DNA of 11,988 nt from CAZYMF01 sp964648215 (GCA_964648215.1 CAZYMF010000157.1:1-11988); one strand, 5' to 3'. Shown: positions 1 to 7,749, numbered from the stretch's first letter. Notes: a model not told the origin generated them from the letters alone. Translations and numbers: made by a program.

Positions 1-203
<203 letters not shown>

Positions 204-221
204 AGAAATCGGGGGGGGACG

Positions 222-779
222 ATGTCGACGGTTCTACTGATCCTGATCGTGGCGGCCGCGGTGTGGGCCATGGTTGCCTACAACGGCCTGGTGACGCTGC
301 GCAACCGCGTCCAGAACGGGTGGAAGCAGATCGGCGTGCAGCTCAAGCGACGGCACGACCTGATCCCGAACCTGGTGGAGACCGTCAAGGGAGCGATGCA
401 GTTCGAGCGTGACACGCTCGAGCGGGTCGTCACCGCGCGCGCCAAGGCGGTGTCCGCCAACGGCGTGCACGAGACGGCGCAGGCCGAGCAGGCCCTGACC
501 CAGTCGCTGGGTCGGCTGCTGGCGGTGATCGAGAACTACCCCGACCTGAAGTCGAATCAGAACGTGCTGCAGCTCCAGGAGGAGCTGACCACGACGGAGA
601 ACCAGCTCAGCTTCGCGCGGCAGTTCTACAACGACACCGTGATGCAGTTTAACACGCGCCAGGAAGTCTTTCCGTCCAACCTGATCGCCAACTTCTTCGC
701 CTTCCAGCGCGCCGAGTTCTTCACCGCGGACGAAGCTGACAAGGTCGTGCCGCAGGTCGATCTGTCGCTGAAGCCGTAG
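222..779 (+). CDS. lemA: LemA family membrane protein
   Basis: 185 residues, typical for LemA. Residues about 3-19 form a single hydrophobic N-terminal helix. The LemA signature follows directly: YNGLVTLRNRVQNGW, then QLKRRHDLIPNLVETVKG, and later NQLSFARQFYNDTVMQFNTR and the end-domain phrase FPSNLIANFFAF. The rest is predicted helical and would face away from the cytoplasm or lie along the membrane. The molecular function of LemA is not settled; it is often encoded beside M48 peptidases, as here. The start is ATG at 222, behind a run of eight G (211-218) that serves as the ribosome site. The M48 gene begins 6 bp after the stop, so the two are almost certainly cotranscribed. The family call is firm; any role with the protease is inference from context. 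Confidence 0.95.
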   Translation: MSTVLLILIVAAAVWAMVAYNGLVTLRNRVQNGWKQIGVQLKRRHDLIPNLVETVKGAMQFERDTLERVVTARAKAVSANGVHETAQAEQALTQSLGRLLAVIENYPDLKSNQNVLQLQEELTTTENQLSFARQFYNDTVMQFNTRQEVFPSNLIANFFAFQRAEFFTADEADKVVPQVDLSLKP

Positions 780-785
780 CCCTTT

Positions 786-1724
786 GTGGACCTCTACGCG
801 CGACAGGCCCAGAACCGGCGCCGGACCTTCGCGTTCCTGCTGCTCTTCATTCTCGTCTTCGTTGCGCTCGGTCTCGGTCTCGACGTTGCGGGTTACGGCT
901 TTCTCGCGCCCGGCGGCGAGCCGCTTCCCCTGATCACCCTGATCGCGCTGACTACCTCGTCGGGTCTGGCGCTCACGTCGTACTTCGGCGGCGTGCGCCT
1001 GGTGATGGCGTCCCTGCTGGCGCAACCTCTCAACATCGAGCTGCCGGAGCATCGCCAGCTACACAACATCGTCACCGAGATGGCGTTGGCCGCCGGTCTG
1101 CCGCAGCCGCGGCTGTACGTCATCCCCGACCCGGCGCCCAACGCGCTGGCGACCGGCCGCGATCCGCAACACGCGGCCATCGCCGTCACCCAGGGCGCGC
1201 TCGACCTGCTCGATCGCGAGGAGACCCAGGGTGTGGTGGCGCACGAGATGGCCCACATCGCCAACCGGGATACGCTGGTGATGACGGTGGTAGGGGTGCT
1301 GTTGGGGGGGCTGGTGATGATGGCGGACTGGGGTCGCCGCGCGCTCTACTTCAGCGGTGGCCGGCGCCGACGGGGGAGCGTGGTGGCGTTCGTGCTGGTG
1401 CTGCTCCTCGCCGCGCTCGCCCCGCTGCTGTCGCGCTTGCTGGCGATGGCCGTTTCGCGCCAGCGCGAGTACCTGGCCGACGTGACCGGCGCGGAGCTGA
1501 CCCGCAACCCGCTCGGCCTGGCCCGCGCGCTCGAGAAAATCGGCGCGGCGACCACACCGCTGCGCACGGCGACCCGGGGCACGGCCCACCTGTTCATCAG
1601 CGACCCGTTGTGCCGCCGCGCGACCGCCCGCGGTGACCGGCTGGGAGATCTCTTCGCCACCCACCCGCCGCTGGCGCGGCGCATCGCCATCCTGCGCGGG
1701 CTCGCTCACGGAGCGCCGACGTGA
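786..1724 (+). CDS. M48 family (HtpX-like) membrane zinc metalloprotease
   Basis: 312 residues. HtpX-like proteases degrade misfolded or damaged inner-membrane proteins. The zinc-binding HEMAH motif is at residues 153-157 (H153, E154, H157), inside GVVAHEMAHIANRD. The third ligand is the Glu of REYLAD, E228. Hydrophobic segments occur near residues 14-36, 48-70, 160-180 and 197-222, the HtpX arrangement with the active site on the cytoplasmic side. The phrase PNALATGRDPQHAAIAVTQG and the C-terminal FATHPPLARRI block are also typical of the family. The start is GTG at 786, 6 bp after the lemA stop, with no strong ribosome site in that gap. The next gene overlaps by 4 bp (GTGA), which implies translational coupling. 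I leave the symbol blank because HtpX paralogues are common. Family and catalytic residues are clear. Confidence 0.94.
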   Translation: MDLYARQAQNRRRTFAFLLLFILVFVALGLGLDVAGYGFLAPGGEPLPLITLIALTTSSGLALTSYFGGVRLVMASLLAQPLNIELPEHRQLHNIVTEMALAAGLPQPRLYVIPDPAPNALATGRDPQHAAIAVTQGALDLLDREETQGVVAHEMAHIANRDTLVMTVVGVLLGGLVMMADWGRRALYFSGGRRRRGSVVAFVLVLLLAALAPLLSRLLAMAVSRQREYLADVTGAELTRNPLGLARALEKIGAATTPLRTATRGTAHLFISDPLCRRATARGDRLGDLFATHPPLARRIAILRGLAHGAPT

Positions 1725-2308
1725 GCCAGCCGCTGTGCCCGAACTGTGACGTGCCCCTGGCTCCGGTGACGGCCCGCGCCCGCACCGGCTATCTGCTCGC
1801 CCTCGATCAGTGCTCGCGTTGCGGCGGTGTGTGGTGCGATCGCTGGGAGCTGTTTCCGCTCGCCGCCGCCGAGGCCGAACGTCTCGACCCGGTCGACCAG
1901 CCCGCTCTGTGGTCTCCCGTGGCCACGGTCAAGCGCGATCTCAAATGCCCGCGCTGCCGCACGCCACTGCGGCGTTTTCGCGATCCCTTGCTCCCCGAGG
2001 ACGCGCACATCGAGCGCTGCGCCGCTTGCGAAGGGATGTGGCTCAACCGCGGCGAGCTGCGCCGCTTCAAGTCTCGCCGCCCGAGCGCCGCGCAGCCGGC
2101 CGCCCTGCTCGACCCCCAGATCCACGAGCTGTCGCAGCGCTACGCCAGCGCGGCCAACTGGCCCACCGTCAGTAACCTCAGCGCAGCGACGAGCCCCGCG
2201 GCGCCACCTGAGCCCGAGGCGGAGTCCGCCGACATCAAGCGCGAGCTGATGTGGGGGGCGGCGTGGTGGGGGCTGCGCGCCTTGCTGCGCCTGCTGCTGC
2301 ACATCTGA
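1721..2308 (+). CDS. Double zf-TFIIB-type zinc-ribbon protein with hydrophobic C-terminal tail
   Basis: 195 residues carrying two zinc ribbons of the zf-TFIIB type. The first uses C6/C9 and C31/C34 (CPNC ... CSRCGGVWCDRWEL). The second uses C76/C79 and C100/C103 (CPRC ... CAACEGMWLNRGEL). Both have the family's CxxCxGxWxxxxEL ending. After a Pro/Ala/Glu-rich linker (about 155-172), residues 177-195 form a Trp/Leu-rich helix rich enough to anchor or dock on the membrane. The start GTG overlaps the stop of the M48 protease (GTGA), so the two are translationally coupled. No function is established for these small ribbon proteins. The tail and the coupling suggest it works with the membrane protease or LemA, but this is inference. 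The domain assignment is firm. Confidence 0.88.
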   Translation: MSQPLCPNCDVPLAPVTARARTGYLLALDQCSRCGGVWCDRWELFPLAAAEAERLDPVDQPALWSPVATVKRDLKCPRCRTPLRRFRDPLLPEDAHIERCAACEGMWLNRGELRRFKSRRPSAAQPAALLDPQIHELSQRYASAANWPTVSNLSAATSPAAPPEPEAESADIKRELMWGAAWWGLRALLRLLLHI

Positions 2309-2466
2309 GCTGTGCACAACGCGCTTCCGGCCTTGTGGATAGGGCGGTAAAACGGCCTGCTAGAGCTCGTTCGGGGAATCGTTGAACGTCATTTTAGGAG
2401 TCGGTTTTCGCCCAATGCGCGTGGGATTCGGCAATAAAAAAAAATTTCCAAAATGGCATTCTTCTC

Positions 2467-2496
2467 TTGACACGTCGGAAGGCTCATTCCTATAAT
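2467..2496 (+). promoter_or_regulatory. Consensus sigma-70 promoter with A-tract UP-like element
   Basis: A perfect -35 box TTGACA (2467-2472) and a perfect -10 box TATAAT (2491-2496) are separated by 18 bp. Immediately upstream lies an AT-rich stretch (2433-2460) with a run of nine A (2436-2444), placed where an UP element would contact the RNA polymerase alpha subunits. Transcription should start near 2501-2504, giving a leader of about 100 nt ahead of the 34-codon gene at 2602. In a genome this GC-rich, two exact hexamers are unlikely to occur by chance, so I expect strong constitutive transcription. Confidence 0.88.
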
Positions 2497-2569
2497 CGCG
2501 ACCGTAACTGGTGGTGGGTGGCTGAGTGAGGTGGAGATCGCCTGAGGAGAAGGAAGTGGTTCGGGACAC

Positions 2570-2587
2570 GAAGCCCAAAGAGGCTTC
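2570..2587 (+). other. Leader hairpin just upstream of the ribosome site
   Basis: GAAGCC (2570-2575) and GGCTTC (2582-2587) form a perfect 6-bp stem with the loop CAAAGA. It ends 2 bases before the AAGGAGGT ribosome site at 2590-2597 and does not mask it. A hairpin here could protect the 5' side of the mRNA or keep the site open. The function is inferred only from position. Confidence 0.5.
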
Positions 2588-2601
2588 CCAAGGAGGTAAG
2601 T

Positions 2602-2706
2602 ATGGCGACTGCGAGAAAGAAAGCGACAGCGAAGAAGGGCAAGAAGGCTGTTGCCAAGAAGAAAGCTCCTGCCAAGAAGAAGGCTGCTGGCAAGAAGAAG
2701 AAGTAG
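2602..2706 (+). CDS. Small Lys/Ala-rich histone H1-like basic protein (34 aa)
   Basis: A 34-codon gene from ATG 2602 to TAG 2704-2706. It begins MATARKKATAKKGKKAVA and continues as alternating Ala and Lys clusters with one Pro. By my count it has 16 Lys, 1 Arg and 10 Ala, with no acidic or aromatic residue. This composition matches the (A/P)KKK tails of histone H1-like bacterial proteins, AlgP-type proteins and extended HU proteins, which bind DNA through charge. A role in nucleoid compaction or RNA binding is therefore inferred. The ribosome site AAGGAGGT (2590-2597) is nearly fully complementary to 16S rRNA, with 4 bases before the ATG. A full-consensus promoter lies upstream and tandem terminators downstream, so it is a monocistronic, probably abundant product. 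The other plus-strand frame here (2526-2750) gives a Glu/Gln-rich shadow and is rejected. Confidence is high that it is expressed, lower for its function. Confidence 0.85.
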   Translation: MATARKKATAKKGKKAVAKKKAPAKKKAAGKKKK

Positions 2707-2733
2707 TACCAGTACCACGCAGTATCCAACTGT

Positions 2734-2764
2734 CTGAGGCCATTCACTAGGCCAGGTTTTTTTT
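2734..2764 (+). terminator. Intrinsic terminator 1 of the H1-like gene (weak stem, T8)
   Basis: CTG-(AG bulge)-GCC (2734-2741) pairs with GGCCAG (2750-2755) around an 8-base loop. One G and then eight T (2757-2764) follow. The stem is short and bulged, but the T-tract is long. It lies 28 bp past the stop of the 34-codon gene. Confidence 0.55.
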
Positions 2765-2779
2765 CCTTCTCACAGGCAC

Positions 2780-2838
2780 GAGCCTTCGGGCTCAGCGGAG
2801 AGGCCTCCTGGAGACATCCAGGGGGCCTCTCCGTTTTT
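2780..2838 (+). terminator. Intrinsic terminator 2, long GC stem preceded by a UUCG hairpin
   Basis: GAGCC-TTCG-GGCTC (2780-2793) is a small hairpin with a stable UUCG tetraloop. It is followed by a 16-bp stem (2796-2811 with 2818-2833, one G.U pair, loop AGACAT) and then five T (2834-2838). The outer 10 bp, CGGAGAGGCC with GGCCTCTCCG, are perfect. This is a strong Rho-independent terminator. It closes the transcription unit of the H1-like gene and insulates the hydrolase gene that starts 40 bp further on. Confidence 0.9.
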
Positions 2839-2877
2839 GGCGTGCGTGCAGCGCGCCGGCGCGCTAAGAGCCGACCG

Positions 2878-3660
2878 ATGCAAGAAAGAGTCGGCGAGCT
2901 GGTGATCGAGCTCACGCGCTCGCCCAGCCCCAAGTTTACCGCCCCACTCCTGCTGCTCCACGGGTTGTGGGGGGAGGCCGACGTGTGGCGGCGGTGGGCC
3001 GGCTTTCTCGCGCACCGCGGCTGGTCGTGTCATGCGCTGAACCTGCGCGGCCGCGGTGCGGATGCTCGTCGCGCCGGGCGGTTGGAGGACTACGAGGCGG
3101 ACGTGCGCCAGGCCGTGGCCGCGATGGATGCGCCTCCGATCATCGTCGGTCACGACCTGGGTGGGCTGCTGGCGCTGCGCCTGGCGGCGGGGGCGCGCGC
3201 CGTGGTCGTCTTGGCTCCCTGGGTGGCAAGGCCTCACGCCAACCCGTCGGCGCGCGCGCTGCTGGGTGTGCTCGGGCCGCTGCGGCTCCGGTTGCGGCGA
3301 TCGTTGCCCGCGCCGCGCGTCGGCGGGCGCGCCTACTGCGGTGATCCGTGGCGTGCCTCCGCGACGGAGTCGACGGCGGTTCTCGGCGCTCTGCTGTTTG
3401 CGGAGATCACCCTGCCGACGACGCCGTCACCGAAGCTGATCGTGGCCGGTGGCCGCGACCCGTTCGTGCCGGTGGCCGCCGCCGAGCGGCTCGCGCACGC
3501 GACCGGAGCCGACTTGCTCGTCGACCCAGCGGGTGGGCACCTTCTCCCGGTGGAGGGCGGTTGGGAACGGCGGGCCGGCCGGGTTCACCGCTGGTGCATT
3601 CAGGCGCTCGGGGATCCCCTGCTCGCCTTGCGCGAGGAGGAAGAGGAGGGAGAGGAATGA
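2878..3660 (+). CDS. Alpha/beta hydrolase with Asp nucleophile elbow (GHDLGG)
   Basis: 260 residues from ATG 2878. A GTG 12 codons upstream (2842) is also in frame, but it lies next to the terminator stem and adds only a basic stretch, so I prefer the ATG. The fold is clear: LLLLHGLWG (oxyanion-hole HG motif), LNLRGRG, VGHDLGG (nucleophile elbow), AGGRDPFVP (acid) and GGHLLP (His). The predicted triad is D93, D194, H221. Asp in the nucleophile position is the pattern of epoxide hydrolases and haloalkane dehalogenases; esterases and lipases have Ser. The substrate cannot be read from the sequence. The C-terminus is a run of Glu (EEEEEGEE). The upstream ribosome site is poor. A 24-codon ORF overlaps its stop (ATGA), and the thiolase gene follows 106 bp later. 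Confidence 0.87.
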   Translation: MQERVGELVIELTRSPSPKFTAPLLLLHGLWGEADVWRRWAGFLAHRGWSCHALNLRGRGADARRAGRLEDYEADVRQAVAAMDAPPIIVGHDLGGLLALRLAAGARAVVVLAPWVARPHANPSARALLGVLGPLRLRLRRSLPAPRVGGRAYCGDPWRASATESTAVLGALLFAEITLPTTPSPKLIVAGGRDPFVPVAAAERLAHATGADLLVDPAGGHLLPVEGGWERRAGRVHRWCIQALGDPLLALREEEEEGEE

Positions 3661-3731
3661 CGGGCGCGCGTGCCGGCGGCCGTCGCGGTGCCGCCCGGGG
3701 GCTGATTGACTGGCTGTCGGGTGGTTGTTAG
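3657..3731 (+). CDS. Possible translationally coupled micro-ORF (24 aa), unrecognised
   Basis: An ATG at 3657 overlaps the TGA of the hydrolase gene (ATGA) and opens a 24-codon frame ending in TAG at 3729-3731. The purine-rich Glu codons just before it (around 3640-3655, GAGGAGGGAGAGG) would act as an excellent ribosome site. The peptide has a basic Gly/Ala/Arg first half and ends GLIDWLSGGC. I recognise no family. The overlap and ribosome site are what support translation; at this length the frame could be chance. Confidence 0.25.
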   Translation: MTGARAGGRRGAARGLIDWLSGGC

Positions 3732-3766
3732 TCCTGCCGCAGCTGATTGTCCCAAGGAGGGTGCCG

Positions 3767-4869
3767 ATGTCTGAAGCGTTCATCATCGATGCGTGCCGAA
3801 CCCCACGCGGCCGGCGCAAGGGAAGCCTGTCCAACGTCCATCCGATGGATCTCCTGGTCACCGTGCTCAACGCGGTCACCGAGCGCACCGGCGTCGATGC
3901 CAAGGAGGTCGACGACGTGGTGATGGGCTGCGTCACCGAGACGGGCGAGCAGGGCACCAACATCGCGCGCGGCGCCGTGCTGGCGGCGGGCTGGCCCGTC
4001 GACGTTCCGGGGGTGACGCTGAACCGCTTCTGCGGCTCGGGCCAACAGGCGGTGAACTTCGCCGCGCAAGCGATCAAAGCCGGGGCCCAGGACCTCGTCG
4101 TCGCCGGCGGGGTGGAGAACATGACCCGGGTGCCGATGGGCGCCGACATGGGACCGCTGCCGATGAGCTTGATGGAGAAGTACAACCTCGTGCCGCAGGG
4201 CCTGTCGGCCGAGATGGTCGCGGAGAAGTGGAGCTTGAGTCGCGAGCAGATCGACCGCTTCGCGCTGGCGAGTCAGCAGAAGGCGTGGCAGGCGATCCAG
4301 GAAGGCCGGTTCAAGAAGGGTTTGGTCCCGGTGAAGGTGAACGTCAACGGGGAGGACAAGATCTTCGACACCGACGAGCACGTGCGGCCGCAGTCGACGC
4401 TCGAGGGGCTGATGGCCTTGCAGCCGTCGTTCAAGCCCGACGGCAAGATCACCGCCGGCAACTCGAGCGGCATCGTCGACGGCGCCGCCGCGGTGATGCT
4501 GGCCTCCGAGCGCAAGGTGAAGGAGCTCGGGCTGAAACCGCGCGCCCGCATCGTCGATCAAATGATCGTTGGCTCGGAGCCGGTGATCATGCTCACCGGG
4601 CCGATCCCGGCGACGCAGAAGGTGCTCAAGCGCGCCGGGCTGAAGATCGAGGACATCGACCTGATCGAGATCAACGAGGCGTTCGCCCCGGTGCCGCTGT
4701 GCGTGATGCAGGAGATCGGCATGGATCCCGAGCGCGTCAACGTCAACGGCGGCGCCATCGCCCTGGGTCATCCGCTCGGCGCCACCGGGGCGATGCTGAT
4801 CGGCACCCTGGTCGACGAGCTCGAGCGCCAGAACAAGCGCTACGGCCTGAGCACCATGTGCATCGGCAT
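3767..4869 (+). CDS. Acetyl-CoA C-acetyltransferase/acyltransferase (thiolase), 3' end lost in gap
   Basis: The first 367 codons of a thiolase; family members run to about 390. Thiolases cleave 3-ketoacyl-CoA or condense two acetyl-CoA in the cytoplasm, in beta-oxidation, ketone or PHB metabolism. The start is ATG 3767 behind the ribosome site AAGGAGG (3754-3760); an upstream in-frame extension lacks one. Catalytic features are all present: C89 in NRFCGSGQQAV, N303 in EINEAFAP, H335 in GGAIALGHPLGATG and C365 in TMCIG. Typical phrases ACRTPRGRRKG and VVAGGVENMTRVPMG are also seen. The frame runs into the N-block right after C365, where the usual Gly-rich C-terminal strand should follow. The base before the gap shows that the residue after CIG is not Gly. 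Which pathway it serves cannot be decided; the gene stands alone and converges on the phospholipase gene beyond the gap. Confidence 0.93.
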
Positions 4870-4969
4870 NNNNNNNNNNNNNNNNNNNNNNNNNNNNNNN
4901 NNNNNNNNNNNNNNNNNNNNNNNNNNNNNNNNNNNNNNNNNNNNNNNNNNNNNNNNNNNNNNNNNNNNN
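4870..4969. other. Assembly gap (100 N)
   Basis: Exactly 100 N, the usual placeholder for a scaffold join of unknown length. It removes the thiolase C-terminus and the whole region between the converging thiolase and patatin genes, where a bidirectional terminator would be expected. The true distance may differ from 100 bp. Confidence 0.99.
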
Positions 4970-4977
4970 GCTCAGTT

Positions 4978-6327
4978 TCAAGCCACGCTGAGGTTGCGGC
5001 GCGGAATCTCGCGGGTGAGGACCTCGGAAGCCTCTTCCTCGTCCTCGTTGCGCAGCTTGTCCATCCCGGCGCGTACGGCGCGACGGCTGATGGCGATGCC
5101 GTACCCCTCGAGGATCGGCTTGATCAGGTCGTAGTTCTGCTCGATCGACTGCGTCACCGAGATGTAGCCGTGCTGCGCGGCCACGATGCGCTGCCAGTAG
5201 GCCAGGGCGCTCATCTGGAAGAAGTGCAGATCGGATTCCTTGGGCTCGATGACGATGATGTTGCCGCGGAAGTGGGGGTCGTCCTGGTACTGCCGCAAGC
5301 CGTACTGCAGCCGCGAGTGGAGCAGGGTGCGGAAGACCTGGTTGATGACGGTGAGCAGGCCGGTGTTGACCAGTGGCTTGCCCTCGACCACGACCTTGTC
5401 GAGCTCCTTCACGTAGCGTTGCCGGACCCGGTTGGAGAACGGACGGAACGGGTTGTAGCAGATCACCAGGTCGGCCCCGTGCTCGATGGCGACGTCGATG
5501 TTGGCCGTCCGCCGGACGCCGCCGTCGACGTAGTCCACGCCGTGCAGCCGCGCCGGCTTGTAGAAGCCGGGCAGGGCGGTCGAGGCCTGCACCGCCTCGG
5601 AGATGGTCACCGAGGCGTCTTCGTCGTGCCCGAAGACGACGCGCTCGGCCGTGTCGAGGTTCATCGCGCCGATGTAGAGCTCGCGCCTGCTGTTCTGGTA
5701 CAGCGTGCGGAAGTCGTTGCTGAGGCCGGCCCGTTCCAGGTTGCGGCGGATGTACCGCTCGATGCTGGCGTTGTCGAAGAAGCCCGAGGGGATGTAGTCG
5801 AGCACGAACGGGAAGTCGCGTTGCTTGTCGAGCGTTTCGGCGATCGGCTCGAGGATCCCGGCCAGGCGCTGTGACGACGGCTCGCGCAGATACGCCGCCG
5901 CCGCCGAACGCAGGCGTCCGAACAGGCTGGGTGTGCGCAGCCCGAGGTCGAGCAGCAGCCCGGGGAGATAGGTCGCCACGTCGAAGGCGAACTGCAGCGG
6001 GCGCTGCGCGAACTCGCGGAAGTTCGGGTTGTAGAAGTCCAGCGGGCGGAACTGGGACAGCTGCGCGGACTTCCCCTCCAGGCTCCTGACCATCTCGGCC
6101 GGGCTGATGCCGGCGGCCAGGGGAGCGGCGAGCACCGCCCCGGCGCTCAGCCCCACGTAGGTGTCGAACTCGTTGATCTTGCGGTTGACCAGCAGGTCGT
6201 CGAGCGCCTTGAGGCCACCGAGCTTGAAGGCCCCGCCGGTGATGGCGCCGCCGGCCAAAACGAGGGCGATCTTCGGATCGTGCTTCCGGACGCCCAGCTC
6301 ACTCTTCTGGACTATCGTGATCCCCAC
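4978..6327 (-). CDS. Patatin-like phospholipase family protein
   Basis: 449 residues. Patatin-fold enzymes hydrolyse acyl esters of membrane or storage lipids with a Ser-Asp dyad. Here the oxyanion loop is LAGGAITGGAFKLGGLKAL (about residues 24-42), the nucleophile is S61 in GLSAGA, and the partner is D268 in VDGGVRRT. There is no signal peptide; the first 18 residues are polar, so it is probably cytoplasmic or peripheral on the membrane. Beyond the patatin core (to about 300) is a helical region of about 150 residues whose role I cannot assign. It ends with an acidic cluster (NEDEEEASE). The start is GTG at 6327, with AGGAGG (complement of 6335-6340) 7 bases ahead, a good ribosome site. It is monocistronic as far as seen, with mtnA upstream on the same strand. 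Whether it is a phospholipase A or another lipid hydrolase is unknown. Confidence 0.92.
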   Translation of the reverse strand: MGITIVQKSELGVRKHDPKIALVLAGGAITGGAFKLGGLKALDDLLVNRKINEFDTYVGLSAGAVLAAPLAAGISPAEMVRSLEGKSAQLSQFRPLDFYNPNFREFAQRPLQFAFDVATYLPGLLLDLGLRTPSLFGRLRSAAAAYLREPSSQRLAGILEPIAETLDKQRDFPFVLDYIPSGFFDNASIERYIRRNLERAGLSNDFRTLYQNSRRELYIGAMNLDTAERVVFGHDEDASVTISEAVQASTALPGFYKPARLHGVDYVDGGVRRTANIDVAIEHGADLVICYNPFRPFSNRVRQRYVKELDKVVVEGKPLVNTGLLTVINQVFRTLLHSRLQYGLRQYQDDPHFRGNIIVIEPKESDLHFFQMSALAYWQRIVAAQHGYISVTQSIEQNYDLIKPILEGYGIAISRRAVRAGMDKLRNEDEEEASEVLTREIPRRNLSVA

Positions 6328-6354
6328 GCCCGCACCTCCTAGATCACCCAGCCG

Positions 6355-6384
6355 AACTTACGAGGTTATGACGCAGCTTGTCAA
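6355..6384 (-). promoter_or_regulatory. Probable promoter of the patatin gene
   Basis: On the minus strand a perfect TTGACA (6384-6379) is followed after 18 bp by TAAGTT (6360-6355), a poor -10 match. Transcription would start near 6348, leaving a leader of about 20 nt before the GTG at 6327. The -35 box is convincing and the -10 box is weak, so the promoter may depend on an activator. Confidence 0.45.
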
Positions 6385-6441
6385 GAACATTCTGCCCGGG
6401 CATCTTTCGCAAGTCCACCGTCCTCCTCCCCCTTACCGTCA

Positions 6442-6463
6442 GCAAGTTGTGAGCCCAACTTGC
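6442..6463. repeat. Perfect 8-bp inverted repeat upstream of the patatin promoter
   Basis: GCAAGTTG (6442-6449), a 6-base centre TGAGCC, and CAACTTGC (6456-6463). No T-tract follows on either strand, so it is not an intrinsic terminator. It lies about 60 bp upstream of the -35 box of the patatin gene in the 290-bp intergenic region 6328-6617, a suitable place for a dimeric activator. The rest of that region holds only an imperfect hairpin (6488-6514), and I see no gene or RNA in it. Confidence 0.5.
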
Positions 6464-6617
6464 CTCCTTCATGTATGCACGGGCGGCAAGCCTCCCCCGT
6501 CTCACGGGTGGCTTCTCGTGGAACGCATTGCCCTGGTGGTGAGAATAGGTCGGTCCCGAAGGGCCCTGTCCGGCGTTGTCCCGACTGTGGCCGGGCGAGG
6601 GGTTCGGAGCCGGGCGT

Positions 6618-7682
<1,065 letters not shown>

Positions 7683-7749
7683 ATTCCCTCGCTGCCCCCC
7701 GTCTTCATAGCTATGCCTCCGCGGGCTGGTCAAGACGGGATCTGCGGGA

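Noticed and set aside
234..1052. Long open frame of 272 codons on the minus strand opposite lemA and the M48 gene
   Set aside because: Gln/Arg/His-rich translation typical of the antisense frame of GC-rich genes; lemA and the protease are both certain here.
2360..2933. Minus-strand open frames over the H1-like gene (Leu/Ser/Phe-rich, one looking like membrane helices)
   Set aside because: The hydrophobic look comes from antisense of AAG/GCT codons (CTT/AGC). The promoter, ribosome site and terminators all point to the plus strand.
3706..3734. TTGACT as a -35 box for the thiolase gene
   Set aside because: No acceptable -10 hexamer at 16-18 bp spacing.
3793..5874. Very long plus-strand open frame through the thiolase, the gap and the patatin gene
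   Set aside because: It passes through 100 N and reads Arg-rich shadow of the thiolase, then antisense of the patatin gene. It is a product of GC bias and the N-run.
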